A stretch of DNA of 64,000 nt from Clostridium sp. chh4-2 (GTDB taxonomy: Bacteria > Bacillota > Clostridia > Lachnospirales > Lachnospiraceae). Below the pieces are notes generated by a model, which was not told the origin of the DNA, did no database searches, and saw only the letters and a list, made by a program, of their open reading frames with translations. Shown here in pieces: positions 30,580-39,153 of this stretch. Where the stretch lies: positions 1 through 64,000 of the forward strand of contig NZ_PKUU01000001.1 of the NCBI RefSeq assembly GCF_002899675.1, in the 5' to 3' direction. Made by a program: the position numbers and the translations under genes. How positions within the stretch are numbered: the first letter of the stretch is position 1; each line of letters opens with the position of its first letter.

Positions 30580-31698
30580 ATGTTGTTTGACTATAGATTA
30601 AAAAATTATAATTTCCGTATTATCATCTATATGCTGGTACTGAGCGGTATTGGAATTGCGGCCATTTGGAGCGCAACAAACCAGAACCGGGCTATGGTTA
30701 TGAAGCAGATTTTTGGTATTATGGTAGGGCTGACAATTGCGGTTGTTTTGTCGCTGATTAATTATCACCGGTTATTATCACTGAGTTTTATTATCTATCT
30801 CGTCTGCGTAATCAGTCTGGTTGCCGTATTATTATTCGGTAAGAGCAAGGGAATTGCGGTGAGATGGATCACATTGCCGGTGATCGGCCAGATTCAGCCG
30901 TCAGAATTCGTAAAGATAGGATTGATACTTTTTTTCTCCTGGTATTTTGATAAATATCAGGAGAAAATCAATCAGGCGTCAATCCTGGCAATCGCACTGG
31001 TTTTATTCTCAGTTCCGGTTGCCCTCATTCTGAAACAGCCGAATTTATCAACCAGTCTGGTGATTGTCGTAATTATCGCATCCATCGTGTTTACGGCAGG
31101 AATCAGTTACAAATGGATATTTGGTACTCTGGCGGTTATGATGCCGTTAGCAGGCTTATTCATCTATTTATTACAATATGAGATGATTCCATTTTTAAAG
31201 GGATACCAGGCAAGGCGTATTCTGGCCTGGATTGACCCGAAAAAGTATGCAGAAGCCTATTATCAGCAGGAGAATTCCATTATGGCCATCGGCTCAGGAA
31301 TGCTCACTGGTAAGGGCGTTAATAATACATCAATTGCTTCGGTTAAGAACGGTAATTTCCTTTCGGAGGAGCAGACAGATTTTATCTTCGCCATCATAGG
31401 AGAAGAATTGGGATTCATTGGAGCCGTAGTGGTCATTGCACTGTTTTTACTGCTGGTATATGAATGCCTTTTAATGGCCGGGCGGGCCAAAGATATGGCC
31501 GGAAGACTGATTTGTACCGGCATGGCAACCCTGATCGCATTTCAGGGGTTTGCCAATATCGCGGTTGCCACCGGTATTTTTCCAAACACCGGTCTGCCGT
31601 TACCGTTTGTAAGCTATGGAGTTAGCTCCCTCCTGAGTATCTTCATTGGGATGGGCTTTGTATTAAATGTTGGACTGCAAAGAAAAATCAGCAACTAA
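30580..31698 (+). CDS. rodA: SEDS peptidoglycan polymerase RodA
   Basis: About 372 residues with ten membrane helices. SEDS signatures include QPSEFVKIG, the long loop with GYQARRILAWIDP, and SEEQTDFIFAIIGEELGFIGA, plus NTGLPLPFVSYGVSSLLS. RodA polymerises glycan strands with PBP2. Placement with mreCD/pbp2/min favours RodA over FtsW. ATG at 30580 has AAAGGA 9-10 bp upstream; the earlier in-frame start lies inside minE. Confidence 0.94.
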   Translation: MLFDYRLKNYNFRIIIYMLVLSGIGIAAIWSATNQNRAMVMKQIFGIMVGLTIAVVLSLINYHRLLSLSFIIYLVCVISLVAVLLFGKSKGIAVRWITLPVIGQIQPSEFVKIGLILFFSWYFDKYQEKINQASILAIALVLFSVPVALILKQPNLSTSLVIVVIIASIVFTAGISYKWIFGTLAVMMPLAGLFIYLLQYEMIPFLKGYQARRILAWIDPKKYAEAYYQQENSIMAIGSGMLTGKGVNNTSIASVKNGNFLSEEQTDFIFAIIGEELGFIGAVVVIALFLLLVYECLLMAGRAKDMAGRLICTGMATLIAFQGFANIAVATGIFPNTGLPLPFVSYGVSSLLSIFIGMGFVLNVGLQRKISN

Positions 31699-31716
31699 TT
31701 AAAGGAGGTATATGAG

Positions 31717-32112
31717 ATGAATGTCGGATTTATTGCGCACGATTCAAAGAAAAAATTAATGCAGAATTTTTGCATTGCGTACAGAGGAATTTTAAGCAAA
31801 AATGAATTATTTGCTACAGGAACTACAGGAAGATTAATTGAAGAGGTGACCAATTTAAATGTCCATAAGTATCTGGCCGGACATTTAGGCGGAGAGCAGC
31901 AGATGGGCGCCCAGATCGAGCATAATGAGATGGACCTTGTTATCTTTCTCCGTGATCCGCTCAGCCCTAAGAGCCACGAACCGGATGTTAACAATGTAAC
32001 ACGACTTTGTGATATCCACAACATTCCAATCGCCACCAATCTTGCGACTGCAGAGCTTTTGGTAAAAGCCCTTGACCGCGGTGATCTGGAATGGAGAGAA
32101 ATGTATAAATAG
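31717..32112 (+). CDS. mgsA: Methylglyoxal synthase
   Basis: 131 residues. IAHDSKK at the N terminus, TGTTGRL phosphate loop, GGEQQMGA, and the catalytic Asp in IFLRDPL. It turns dihydroxyacetone phosphate into methylglyoxal, bypassing lower glycolysis under phosphate limitation. AAGGAGG precedes the ATG. Confidence 0.97.
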   Translation: MNVGFIAHDSKKKLMQNFCIAYRGILSKNELFATGTTGRLIEEVTNLNVHKYLAGHLGGEQQMGAQIEHNEMDLVIFLRDPLSPKSHEPDVNNVTRLCDIHNIPIATNLATAELLVKALDRGDLEWREMYK

Positions 32113-32121
32113 GAGCCGGTA

Positions 32122-33090
32122 TTGAAACATTATATTCAGATAGTAAGCCTAACGGCAGCATTGTGCCTTGCGTCCGGCTGTGCTCCGGGCAAGGTGAAAT
32201 TAGAGAACCAGTATGATTTTAATGAACGCAGTATTATAACATCCGGGCAGACAGATACGCAAAATCTTGCCGTCCCGTTTGCTTCCGATCTCTGCGTTGT
32301 ATTTGATGAAAGCCAGTATGAGGATTCTTCTGTTAACTCAGAGGCCGCCGGGCTCTTTGATATTACGGATGCCCGGGCTATGTACAGCAAGAATGCATTT
32401 GAACGTCTGTATCCGGCCAGCACTACAAAGATCATGACAGCATTGCTGGCCATTAAATACGGCAGTCTTTCAGATGAAGTTACGGTCACAGAAGACGCTG
32501 TAATTACGGAAAAAGGGGCGACTCTGTGCGGGATTAAGCCTGGGGATGTTTTGACTTTGGAACAGCTTTTATACGGCCTCATGCTTCCGTCCGGCAACGA
32601 TGCGGGCGCAGCCATTGCAGTTCACATGGCGGGCGGCATAGAAGAGTTCAGCGATATGATGAATGAAGAGGCAGAGCGTTTGGGCGCCACAGGCACTCAT
32701 TTTGTCAATCCTCACGGACTGTCCGATGAGCAGCATTATACAACCGCATATGATTTGTATTTGATGTTTAATGAAGCTTTAAAATATCCTGAGTTTAGAA
32801 AAGTTACCGGAACGACTGCCTATACTGCGGATTATAAAAACAGCCAGGGCGAAGCGGTTTCAAAAACGTGGTCAGGCGGCAACTGGTATTTAACAGGGGA
32901 ACGGAAAACACCGGATGGATTAACTGTTTTCGGAGGAAAAACCGGAACGACGAATGCGGCCGGTTATTGTCTGGTTATGGCTAGCCGTGACGAATCGGAC
33001 AAGGAATATATATCGGTTGTATTGAAAGCCGGAAGCCGTCCCAACCTATATGAGAATATGACAAATATAATTTCTAAAATTGTCAATTAG
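32122..33090 (+). CDS. D-alanyl-D-alanine carboxypeptidase (lipoprotein-like)
   Basis: 322 residues, class C-type low-molecular-weight PBP of the DacF/PBP5 group. SxxK at S100 (ASTTK), SGN (LPSGNDAGA), and KTG (GGKTGTTNAAG) are intact. The first 22 residues form a hydrophobic signal ending ASGC, a plausible though imperfect lipobox. It trims the stem peptide's last D-Ala. Start is TTG at 32122 with AGGAG 7 bp upstream. The family's C-terminal beta domain (PBP5_C) is not evident. Confidence 0.9.
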   Translation: MKHYIQIVSLTAALCLASGCAPGKVKLENQYDFNERSIITSGQTDTQNLAVPFASDLCVVFDESQYEDSSVNSEAAGLFDITDARAMYSKNAFERLYPASTTKIMTALLAIKYGSLSDEVTVTEDAVITEKGATLCGIKPGDVLTLEQLLYGLMLPSGNDAGAAIAVHMAGGIEEFSDMMNEEAERLGATGTHFVNPHGLSDEQHYTTAYDLYLMFNEALKYPEFRKVTGTTAYTADYKNSQGEAVSKTWSGGNWYLTGERKTPDGLTVFGGKTGTTNAAGYCLVMASRDESDKEYISVVLKAGSRPNLYENMTNIISKIVN

Positions 33091-33093
33091 TGA

Positions 33094-33122
33094 TTGCGTT
33101 TTATATTAATTTATACTATAAT
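33094..33122 (+). promoter_or_regulatory. Promoter of the small P-loop gene
   Basis: TTGCGT (33094-33099), 17 bp, TATAAT (33117-33122), with AAGGAGG and an ATG at 33181 downstream. Confidence 0.75.
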
Positions 33123-33180
33123 TACTTTAATATTAAATGACTTTTTATACAAATTAAATAAACTCAAGGAGGACATTAAT

Positions 33181-33600
33181 ATGGTGCAGATTATAGCAGG
33201 GAATAAGGGGAAGGGCAAAACAAAGCATTTGCTGGACAAGGCAAATGCAGCTATAAAAGATTCCAAGGGCTCGATCGTTTATTTAGACAAAAGTTCCAAA
33301 CATATGTATGAATTAAGCAATAAGATCCGGTTAATTAATGTGCATGAATATTCGATTACTTGTAGTGAAGGATTTTTAGGTTTTATCTGTGGAATTATTT
33401 CACAGGATCATGATTTAGAGATGATGTTCTTAGACAGTTTCCTGAAGCTTTCCTGTCTGGAAGGGAAAGATATTTCGGAAACAGTGGCTGAATTGGAAAG
33501 AATTAGTGAAAAGTATCACATAACATTCGTGCTGAGTGTTTCCATGGATGCGGATGAACTTCCTGAGAATGCAAAGAAAGATGTGGTTATTTCATTATAA
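33181..33600 (+). CDS. Small P-loop protein of unknown function
   Basis: About 139 residues beginning MVQIIAGNKGKGKTKHLLD, a Walker-A-like GxxGKGKT. A Walker-B-like stretch (EMMFLDSFL) lies near residue 82. Relatives in Clostridia are sometimes labelled 'twitching motility PilT', but the protein is far too short to be PilT and no pilus gene is near. The start at 33181 is set by AAGGAGG; an upstream in-frame start at 33094 falls in the promoter. It is a single-gene unit between a promoter and a terminator. Confidence 0.8.
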   Translation: MVQIIAGNKGKGKTKHLLDKANAAIKDSKGSIVYLDKSSKHMYELSNKIRLINVHEYSITCSEGFLGFICGIISQDHDLEMMFLDSFLKLSCLEGKDISETVAELERISEKYHITFVLSVSMDADELPENAKKDVVISL

Positions 33601-33611
33601 TATACATAGAG

Positions 33612-33639
33612 AAAAGGGGCTGAACTTCAGTCCCTTTTT
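33612..33639 (+). terminator. Rho-independent terminator after the P-loop gene
   Basis: AAAAGGGGCTGA pairs with TCAGTCCCTTTTT around a 3-nt loop, ending in a T-run. Confidence 0.9.
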
Positions 33640-33670
33640 CCATGTGGGGAAATGAACCTCTTTGTTGTGC

Positions 33671-33699
33671 TTGAACTTTTATAAGATTCCTCTTATAAT
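33671..33699 (+). promoter_or_regulatory. Promoter of the HlyD-like-yggS-sepF group
   Basis: TTGAAC (33671-33676), 17 bp, TATAAT (33694-33699), 25 bp upstream of the next ATG, with a good AAGGAGG site between. Confidence 0.8.
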
Positions 33700-33723
33700 A
33701 CTAAAAGGAAGGAGGCTTCATTC

Positions 33724-35124
33724 ATGGCGAAGAAAAAAAACAAGAAAATTGTGCGCTATCGTAAGCCTTTAAATATCAATGTGGGAATGATTATCTTTGC
33801 TTTGATTTTTGTCTATATGGCATTTAGCGTTTATACATATATGAGAAAAGAGAAGGTGCAGTTTTACGAAGTCGTGGAAGGCAGCATTGTAAACGACAAG
33901 AGCTATACGGGAATTGCGCTGAGAGAAGAACAAACCAAGTATACGGACCGGGCCGGATATATCAATTATTACGTCCGGGAAGGAAAGCGGGCATCCGTTG
34001 GGACAAGCATCTATTCCATCGACGAGACGGGGGCGCTGGCCGCTTTTTTAGAGGAGCATGCGGATGAAGGAACCGGAATGAGTTCTGAAGGCCTCTCCGA
34101 TATAAAAAAGCAGCTGTCTGCATTCAGTCTCTCTTATTCGGATGATAAATTCAGTTCCGTATACGATGCAAAATATACATTGGAAGCAACCGTTTTGGAA
34201 TATTCAAACTTCAGTTCCATGGAGAATATGGATACGTTAATGAAGGAAAAGGGCATCAGCTTCCAGCAGGTACGGGCGGATCAGGCAGGAGTGATTTCCT
34301 ATGCCATCGATTCCTATGAAGACCTGACGGAAAGCGGCATTTCGGAAGCGGTATTTGACCGGACTAATTATTCCAAGGCGATCACAAAGACCGGGCTGAT
34401 TGATAAAGAAGCGCCTGTCTATAAAGTGATCACATCGGATTCCTGGTCTCTTGTATTTCCTATGTCGGAGGAAGATATCACCGCATTTGCGGATAAGAAA
34501 ACTCTTCAGGTTTCTTTTACCGGACATGATCTGGTAACTACAGGAGCATTTTCCAGGATCACGGGAACGGACGGTAAAGCATACGGAAAACTGGATTTCA
34601 ACAAATATATGGTGGAGTTTGTATCGGACCGCTATATCGATTTTGAAATCCTGTCGGATAAAGTTTCAGGTCTGAAAATTCCTGTAAGCGCCATCACAAA
34701 GAAAGATTTTTATCTGGTTCCAATTGAATATCTGGCTCAGGGAGGCGATAGTTCGGAAACAGGATTTTTCAAGGAGACTTATGGTGAGACCGGAACATCT
34801 GCTGTTTTCATTCCGACCACCCTGTATTACGCTACGGACGAATTTTACTATATCGATTCAGCCGAAGACGGCACATTTACGGCCGGAGATTATATTGTAA
34901 AGCCCAACTCCACGGACCGGTACCAGATAGGGCAGACTGCGTCTTTAGAGGGCGTATACAACATCAACAAAGGCTACTCAGTATTTAAACAGATTGAAGT
35001 ACTGGATTCCAATGATGAGTACTGTACGGTAAAGAAAAACATGAAATACGGCCTGTCTGTCTATGACCACATTGTATTGGATGCGAGCATTATTGAAAAG
35101 GAAGGCGTATTAATCTATCAATAG
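33724..35124 (+). CDS. HlyD-like membrane-anchored protein
   Basis: 466 residues: a lysine-rich cytoplasmic N terminus, one membrane helix (about 20-40: GMIIFALIFVYMAFSVYTYM) and a long extracytoplasmic part with HlyD/biotinyl-lipoyl-like beta segments (GYINYYVREGKRASVGTSIYSI). It resembles 'HlyD family efflux adaptor' proteins of Lachnospiraceae, but no ABC or RND partner is adjacent. Position directly before yggS and sepF hints at an envelope or division role; that is inference. Confidence 0.75.
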   Translation: MAKKKNKKIVRYRKPLNINVGMIIFALIFVYMAFSVYTYMRKEKVQFYEVVEGSIVNDKSYTGIALREEQTKYTDRAGYINYYVREGKRASVGTSIYSIDETGALAAFLEEHADEGTGMSSEGLSDIKKQLSAFSLSYSDDKFSSVYDAKYTLEATVLEYSNFSSMENMDTLMKEKGISFQQVRADQAGVISYAIDSYEDLTESGISEAVFDRTNYSKAITKTGLIDKEAPVYKVITSDSWSLVFPMSEEDITAFADKKTLQVSFTGHDLVTTGAFSRITGTDGKAYGKLDFNKYMVEFVSDRYIDFEILSDKVSGLKIPVSAITKKDFYLVPIEYLAQGGDSSETGFFKETYGETGTSAVFIPTTLYYATDEFYYIDSAEDGTFTAGDYIVKPNSTDRYQIGQTASLEGVYNINKGYSVFKQIEVLDSNDEYCTVKKNMKYGLSVYDHIVLDASIIEKEGVLIYQ

Positions 35125-35137
35125 GAGAGTGAAATAT

Positions 35138-35818
35138 ATGGTTGCAGAGAATATTGTTCAGGTAAAAAAACGCATTGAAGACGCCTGCCGCCGCAGCAAC
35201 AGAAATCCTGAGGAAGTCACATTAATAGCAGTCAGCAAGACAAAGCCTGCGTCATTAATTAAAGAAGCCGCAGATGTTGGAATACGGGATTTTGGAGAAA
35301 ATAAAGTACAGGAAATTCTGGAAAAATCGGTACAGTTTCCGGAAGATTTCAGATGGCATATGATCGGCCATCTTCAGAGAAATAAAGTAAAACAAGTGAT
35401 TGATAAAGCCTGCCTGATTCATTCGGTGGACTCCCTCAAACTGGCTTATCAGATTGAGGAGGAAGCCTGTAAAAAGAACAGAACGGTTCCCATACTCTTA
35501 GAGGTCAATGTAGCCCGTGAAGAAAGCAAATACGGCTTTTTTATGGAGGATACAGAAAGCGCAATCAGAGAAATTAAGGATTATCCACATGTGAAAATAT
35601 GCGGTCTTATGACGATTGCTCCGTTTGTCGATGATCCGGAAGAAAATCGTGAAATTTTTAGAAAATTAAATCAATTTTATGTTGACATGAAAAGTAAAAA
35701 CATTGATAATGTTACTATGAGTGTGCTTTCGATGGGAATGACCGGCGATTATGAAGTGGCGGTTGAAGAAGGCGCAACCATGGTAAGAGTTGGCACCGGA
35801 ATTTTCGGTGCAAGATAA
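35138..35818 (+). CDS. yggS: Pyridoxal phosphate homeostasis protein (YggS/PLPBP)
   Basis: About 226 residues, single-domain TIM-barrel PLP protein. AVSKTKP holds the PLP lysine; FGENKVQEILEK, HMIGHLQRNK and SMGMTGDYEVAVEEGATMVRVGTGIFG are signatures. It buffers PLP and has no known catalysis. ATG at 35138 is preferred (AGGAG 10 bp upstream) over a GTG three codons earlier. Commonly next to sepF in Firmicutes, as here. Confidence 0.95.
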   Translation: MVAENIVQVKKRIEDACRRSNRNPEEVTLIAVSKTKPASLIKEAADVGIRDFGENKVQEILEKSVQFPEDFRWHMIGHLQRNKVKQVIDKACLIHSVDSLKLAYQIEEEACKKNRTVPILLEVNVAREESKYGFFMEDTESAIREIKDYPHVKICGLMTIAPFVDDPEENREIFRKLNQFYVDMKSKNIDNVTMSVLSMGMTGDYEVAVEEGATMVRVGTGIFGAR

Positions 35819-35838
35819 GAGTAGAGAGGTAAAGGTAT

Positions 35839-36348
35839 ATGAGTCTTTTAGGAAAGATTATGGACACAATGCGTTTAAACGATAGAGAAGATGATGACTA
35901 TTTTTTAGATGATGAATACGATGATGATAAAACGGTCAAAAGAGGGATTTTTAGTAAAAGAGATGAAGATGATTATTACGACGGCGACGATCTCCCGGAG
36001 CCGGTAAAGCCCCGCTTCTTAGGCCGGTCCAATAAAGTAGTTCCGATGAAACGCGGGATGGAAGTATCCCTTATAAAACCAACTTCCATTGAAGATTCCA
36101 GAGAGATCTGCGATTATCTGCTGGCCGGAAAAGCGGTAGTTTTGAATATGGAAGGCCTGCATATGGAAATTGCTCAGAGAATCATTGACTTTACTTCAGG
36201 CGCAACCTATTCCATGAACGGAAATCTTCAGAAGATCTCCAATTACATATTTATTGCAACACCGGAATCCGTGGAATTATCAGGTGATTTTACCGATTTA
36301 CTGAATAATGGCACGCTGGATGTTTCCGGCCTTAATTTTCGCTTATAA
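35839..36348 (+). CDS. sepF: Cell division protein SepF
   Basis: 169 residues. N-terminal amphipathic membrane-binding helix (MSLLGKIMDTMRL), an acidic linker, and the C-terminal SepF domain (KPTSIEDSREICDYLLAGKAVVLNMEGL, DFTSGATYSMNGNLQKISNYIFIATPE). It bundles FtsZ filaments at the membrane. AGAGAGG before the ATG. Confidence 0.96.
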   Translation: MSLLGKIMDTMRLNDREDDDYFLDDEYDDDKTVKRGIFSKRDEDDYYDGDDLPEPVKPRFLGRSNKVVPMKRGMEVSLIKPTSIEDSREICDYLLAGKAVVLNMEGLHMEIAQRIIDFTSGATYSMNGNLQKISNYIFIATPESVELSGDFTDLLNNGTLDVSGLNFRL

Positions 36349-36384
36349 CATATGAGTTAGTGTAAGAGCAGACAATTTTCCGTA

Positions 36385-36481
36385 TCCTGCTGGTTCCTCT
36401 TTGGATGTCAGGTCCGTGAGAACAGCAGGAGATGAACCGGAATGATTGTTTGCTTTCTTATATCAGAGCCGTTAAACGGCA
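36385..36481 (+). promoter_or_regulatory. Stem-loop leader before aroB
   Basis: The 147-bp sepF-aroB gap contains TCCTGCTG-TTC-TC pairing with GA-GAA-CAGCAGGA (36385-36430, two single-base bulges), and a small GCCGT-TAA-ACGGC hairpin (36469-36481) next to the aroB ribosome-binding site. It may be a structured leader or processing site. No known riboswitch class is recognised. Confidence 0.4.
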
Positions 36482-36495
36482 GAATGAGGTGTTTT

Positions 36496-37584
36496 ATGTC
36501 TAAAATATTGACTGTACATATGAATGAGGAACCTGTTTATGATATTGTGTTGGAGCCTTCCTTTGAAAAGCTGAAAGAGCGGGTAACCGGCCTTGGAACC
36601 GCCGGAAAGAAATTGTGTATTGTTACGGATTCCAACGTGGCTGATCTCTATCTGGAAGAGGTTACACAGATATTAAAAGAATGCTGTAAGGAAGTGCATT
36701 CCTTCATCTTCCCAGCCGGGGAAGAGAATAAAAATCTGGATACGGTAAGGGATTTATATACCCGCCTGATCGAATTTCACTACGACCGCAACGATATGCT
36801 GGTAGCTCTTGGCGGCGGCGTGGTAGGCGATCTGTGCGGCTTTTGTGCTGCAACCTATCTGCGCGGTGTGGACTTTATTCAGATTCCAACCACCCTGCTG
36901 TCCCAGGTAGACAGCAGCATCGGCGGAAAAACAGGCGTGGATTTCGACTCCTACAAGAATATGGTAGGAGCATTTCATATGCCTAAATTAGTTTATACGA
37001 ATATTCAAACATTGCTCACCCTGTCAAAGGCGCAGTTTGCATCGGGTATGGGGGAAATTATTAAACATGGTTTGATTAAAGACCGGGAATACTATCTATG
37101 GCTGTCTGAGCATTCAGAAGAGATTAAAAGGCGGGATCTGGCCATATGCGAAGAGATGATTTATATCAGCGACCAGATCAAAAAACAGGTTGTGGAAGGC
37201 GATCCGAAAGAAAAAGGGGAACGCGCGCTCTTGAATTTCGGCCATACCCTCGGCCATGCCATTGAAAAACTGATGAATTTCCGGATGCTGCATGGACATT
37301 GTGTGGCGGTTGGCTGTCTGGCGGCTGCCCATATCTCTTCGGTCCGCGGGCTGATTTCCGCTGAGGAAGTGGAACAGCTTCAGAATGTGATGCAGTATTT
37401 TGATCTTCCGGTTTCCGTTGCCGGTCCGGACCCAAATGAGGTGATAAAAGCCACGAAAAACGATAAGAAGATGGAAGCGGGCGTCATCAAATTTATCCTG
37501 CTAAACAGCATTGGAGCCGCTTATGTGGACCGGTCTGTTACAGAAGAAGAGATGAAAAGCGGGCTGGAATATATTACGGAATAA
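36496..37584 (+). CDS. aroB: 3-dehydroquinate synthase
   Basis: About 362 residues. NAD-binding ALGGGVVGDLCGF, the RGVDFIQIPTTLLSQVDSSIGGKTGVD block and the zinc-site H residues (GEIIKHGLI, NFGHTLGHAIE, HGHCVAVG) are all present. It converts DAHP to 3-dehydroquinate in the shikimate pathway. The ATG at 36496 has GAGGTG upstream; an in-frame ATG at 36442 adds a non-conserved extension. No other aro genes are adjacent. Confidence 0.96.
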   Translation: MSKILTVHMNEEPVYDIVLEPSFEKLKERVTGLGTAGKKLCIVTDSNVADLYLEEVTQILKECCKEVHSFIFPAGEENKNLDTVRDLYTRLIEFHYDRNDMLVALGGGVVGDLCGFCAATYLRGVDFIQIPTTLLSQVDSSIGGKTGVDFDSYKNMVGAFHMPKLVYTNIQTLLTLSKAQFASGMGEIIKHGLIKDREYYLWLSEHSEEIKRRDLAICEEMIYISDQIKKQVVEGDPKEKGERALLNFGHTLGHAIEKLMNFRMLHGHCVAVGCLAAAHISSVRGLISAEEVEQLQNVMQYFDLPVSVAGPDPNEVIKATKNDKKMEAGVIKFILLNSIGAAYVDRSVTEEEMKSGLEYITE

Positions 37585-37596
37585 GGAGTTTTTAAC

Positions 37597-38106
37597 ATGC
37601 ATAAAACAAAACATATAATATGGTTTTTGCTCGGAACGGTCCTGGCAGTTGCATTTGACCAATGGACGAAATGGATGGCAGTGCTGCACCTGTCTGATAA
37701 TCCGCCTTTTGTATTGTGGGACGGAGTGTTTGAGCTGCATTATTCTACCAATGACGGCGCGGCATGGGGAATGCTTTCCGGAAGACAGGGGTTCTTTTTC
37801 CTGGTGGCTGTTGTGGTGGCCGCATTGGTGGCCTACACCCTTTATAAAATGCCCACAGATAAGAAATACCTTCCGCTGGAAATCTGCATGATGCTGATCT
37901 TATCAGGAGCATTGGGCAACATGGTGGACCGGGTCAGCCAGGGATATGTGGTGGATTTTCTCTATTTCAAATTGATTAACTTTCCCATATTTAATGTGGC
38001 GGACTGCTATGTGACCATTGCAACCGCTCTGCTTCTGATTCTCCTATTCTTCCGGTATTCAGAAGAGGACCTGGCGTTCTTTTCCTGGAAGAAGAAAGGA
38101 GCCTGA
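37597..38106 (+). CDS. lspA: Lipoprotein signal peptidase II
   Basis: 169 residues, four membrane helices. Aspartyl protease residues sit in GALGNMVDRVSQGYVVDF and FPIFNVADCYV. It cleaves the signal peptides of prolipoproteins, which may include the carboxypeptidase at 32122. It is followed 2 bp later by rluD, a common pairing. Confidence 0.95.
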   Translation: MHKTKHIIWFLLGTVLAVAFDQWTKWMAVLHLSDNPPFVLWDGVFELHYSTNDGAAWGMLSGRQGFFFLVAVVVAALVAYTLYKMPTDKKYLPLEICMMLILSGALGNMVDRVSQGYVVDFLYFKLINFPIFNVADCYVTIATALLLILLFFRYSEEDLAFFSWKKKGA

Positions 38107-38108
38107 AC

Positions 38109-39023
38109 TTGAAACAACAGCTGACCGTTGCAGAAGATATGGCCGGAACCCGCATTGACCGTTATCTTACTCAGGCCTGCGGGGATATATCGCGTTCCTA
38201 TTTACAGAAGCTTTTAAAATCAGAGACCGTTTTAGTCAACCAGAAAGCGGTTAAGAGCAATTATAAAGTGGTTCCCGGAGATATAATCGATCTGGAGATT
38301 CCTGAAGCGGTGGAGCCGGAGATCGAGCCGGAACAGATGGATCTGGACATTATATATGAAGATTCCGATATTATTCTGATCAATAAGCCCAAGGGTATGG
38401 TGGTTCATCCGGCCGCCGGCCACTACAGCGGCACGTTGGTAAACGGGCTGATGGATCACTGCCGAGATAATTTATCCGGCATTAACGGAGTAATGCGCCC
38501 CGGAATCGTGCACCGGATCGATATGGACACCACCGGAGTTCTGATCGTGTGTAAAAATGATATGGCCCACAATTCGCTGGCGGACCAGCTGAAAGAGCAT
38601 TCCATTACCAGAAAATATTATGCGATTGTACATGGCGTGATAAAAGAAGAGGAAGGGACGATAAACGCTCCAATTGGACGCCATCCGACGGAACGGAAGA
38701 AAATGAGCATTAATTATAAGAACGGGCGCGATGCGGTAACCCATTACCGCGTGCTGAAACGCTTCCGACAGTACACCTATGTGGAGTGCCAGCTGGAAAC
38801 AGGCAGAACCCATCAGATCAGGGTTCATATGGCAAGCATTCACCACCCGCTCTTAGGAGACCAGGTTTACGGCCCCGCCAAATGCCCGTTCCAGCTTCAG
38901 GGGCAGACCCTTCATGCCGGTGTTTTGGGCATCATACATCCAAGGACCGGTGAATATATGGAGTTTAAGGCAGACCTTCCGGAATACTTTCAAAACCTGT
39001 TGCTAAAGCTGGAAAATCAATGA
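38109..39023 (+). CDS. rluD: RluA-family 23S rRNA pseudouridine synthase
   Basis: 304 residues. N-terminal S4 RNA-binding domain (TRIDRYLTQACGDISRSYLQKLLKS) and catalytic domain with the Asp in HRIDMDTTG (about D138) and the GRTHQIRVHM motif. It probably makes pseudouridines in helix 69 of 23S rRNA; the exact target is not certain from sequence. Start is TTG at 38109 with AGGAG upstream, inside the lspA-rluD operon. Confidence 0.9.
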   Translation: MKQQLTVAEDMAGTRIDRYLTQACGDISRSYLQKLLKSETVLVNQKAVKSNYKVVPGDIIDLEIPEAVEPEIEPEQMDLDIIYEDSDIILINKPKGMVVHPAAGHYSGTLVNGLMDHCRDNLSGINGVMRPGIVHRIDMDTTGVLIVCKNDMAHNSLADQLKEHSITRKYYAIVHGVIKEEEGTINAPIGRHPTERKKMSINYKNGRDAVTHYRVLKRFRQYTYVECQLETGRTHQIRVHMASIHHPLLGDQVYGPAKCPFQLQGQTLHAGVLGIIHPRTGEYMEFKADLPEYFQNLLLKLENQ

Positions 39024-39153
39024 TTTGTTTTAAAAATAGAAAAATAGACGGATTTCTCACTTATGTTTATATACTTTTCTGATACTTTGATGTATAATAT
39101 ATTATATAAGATCAGTTATGAGACAACTTGTATTACTGAAAGGAGCGGTATTT

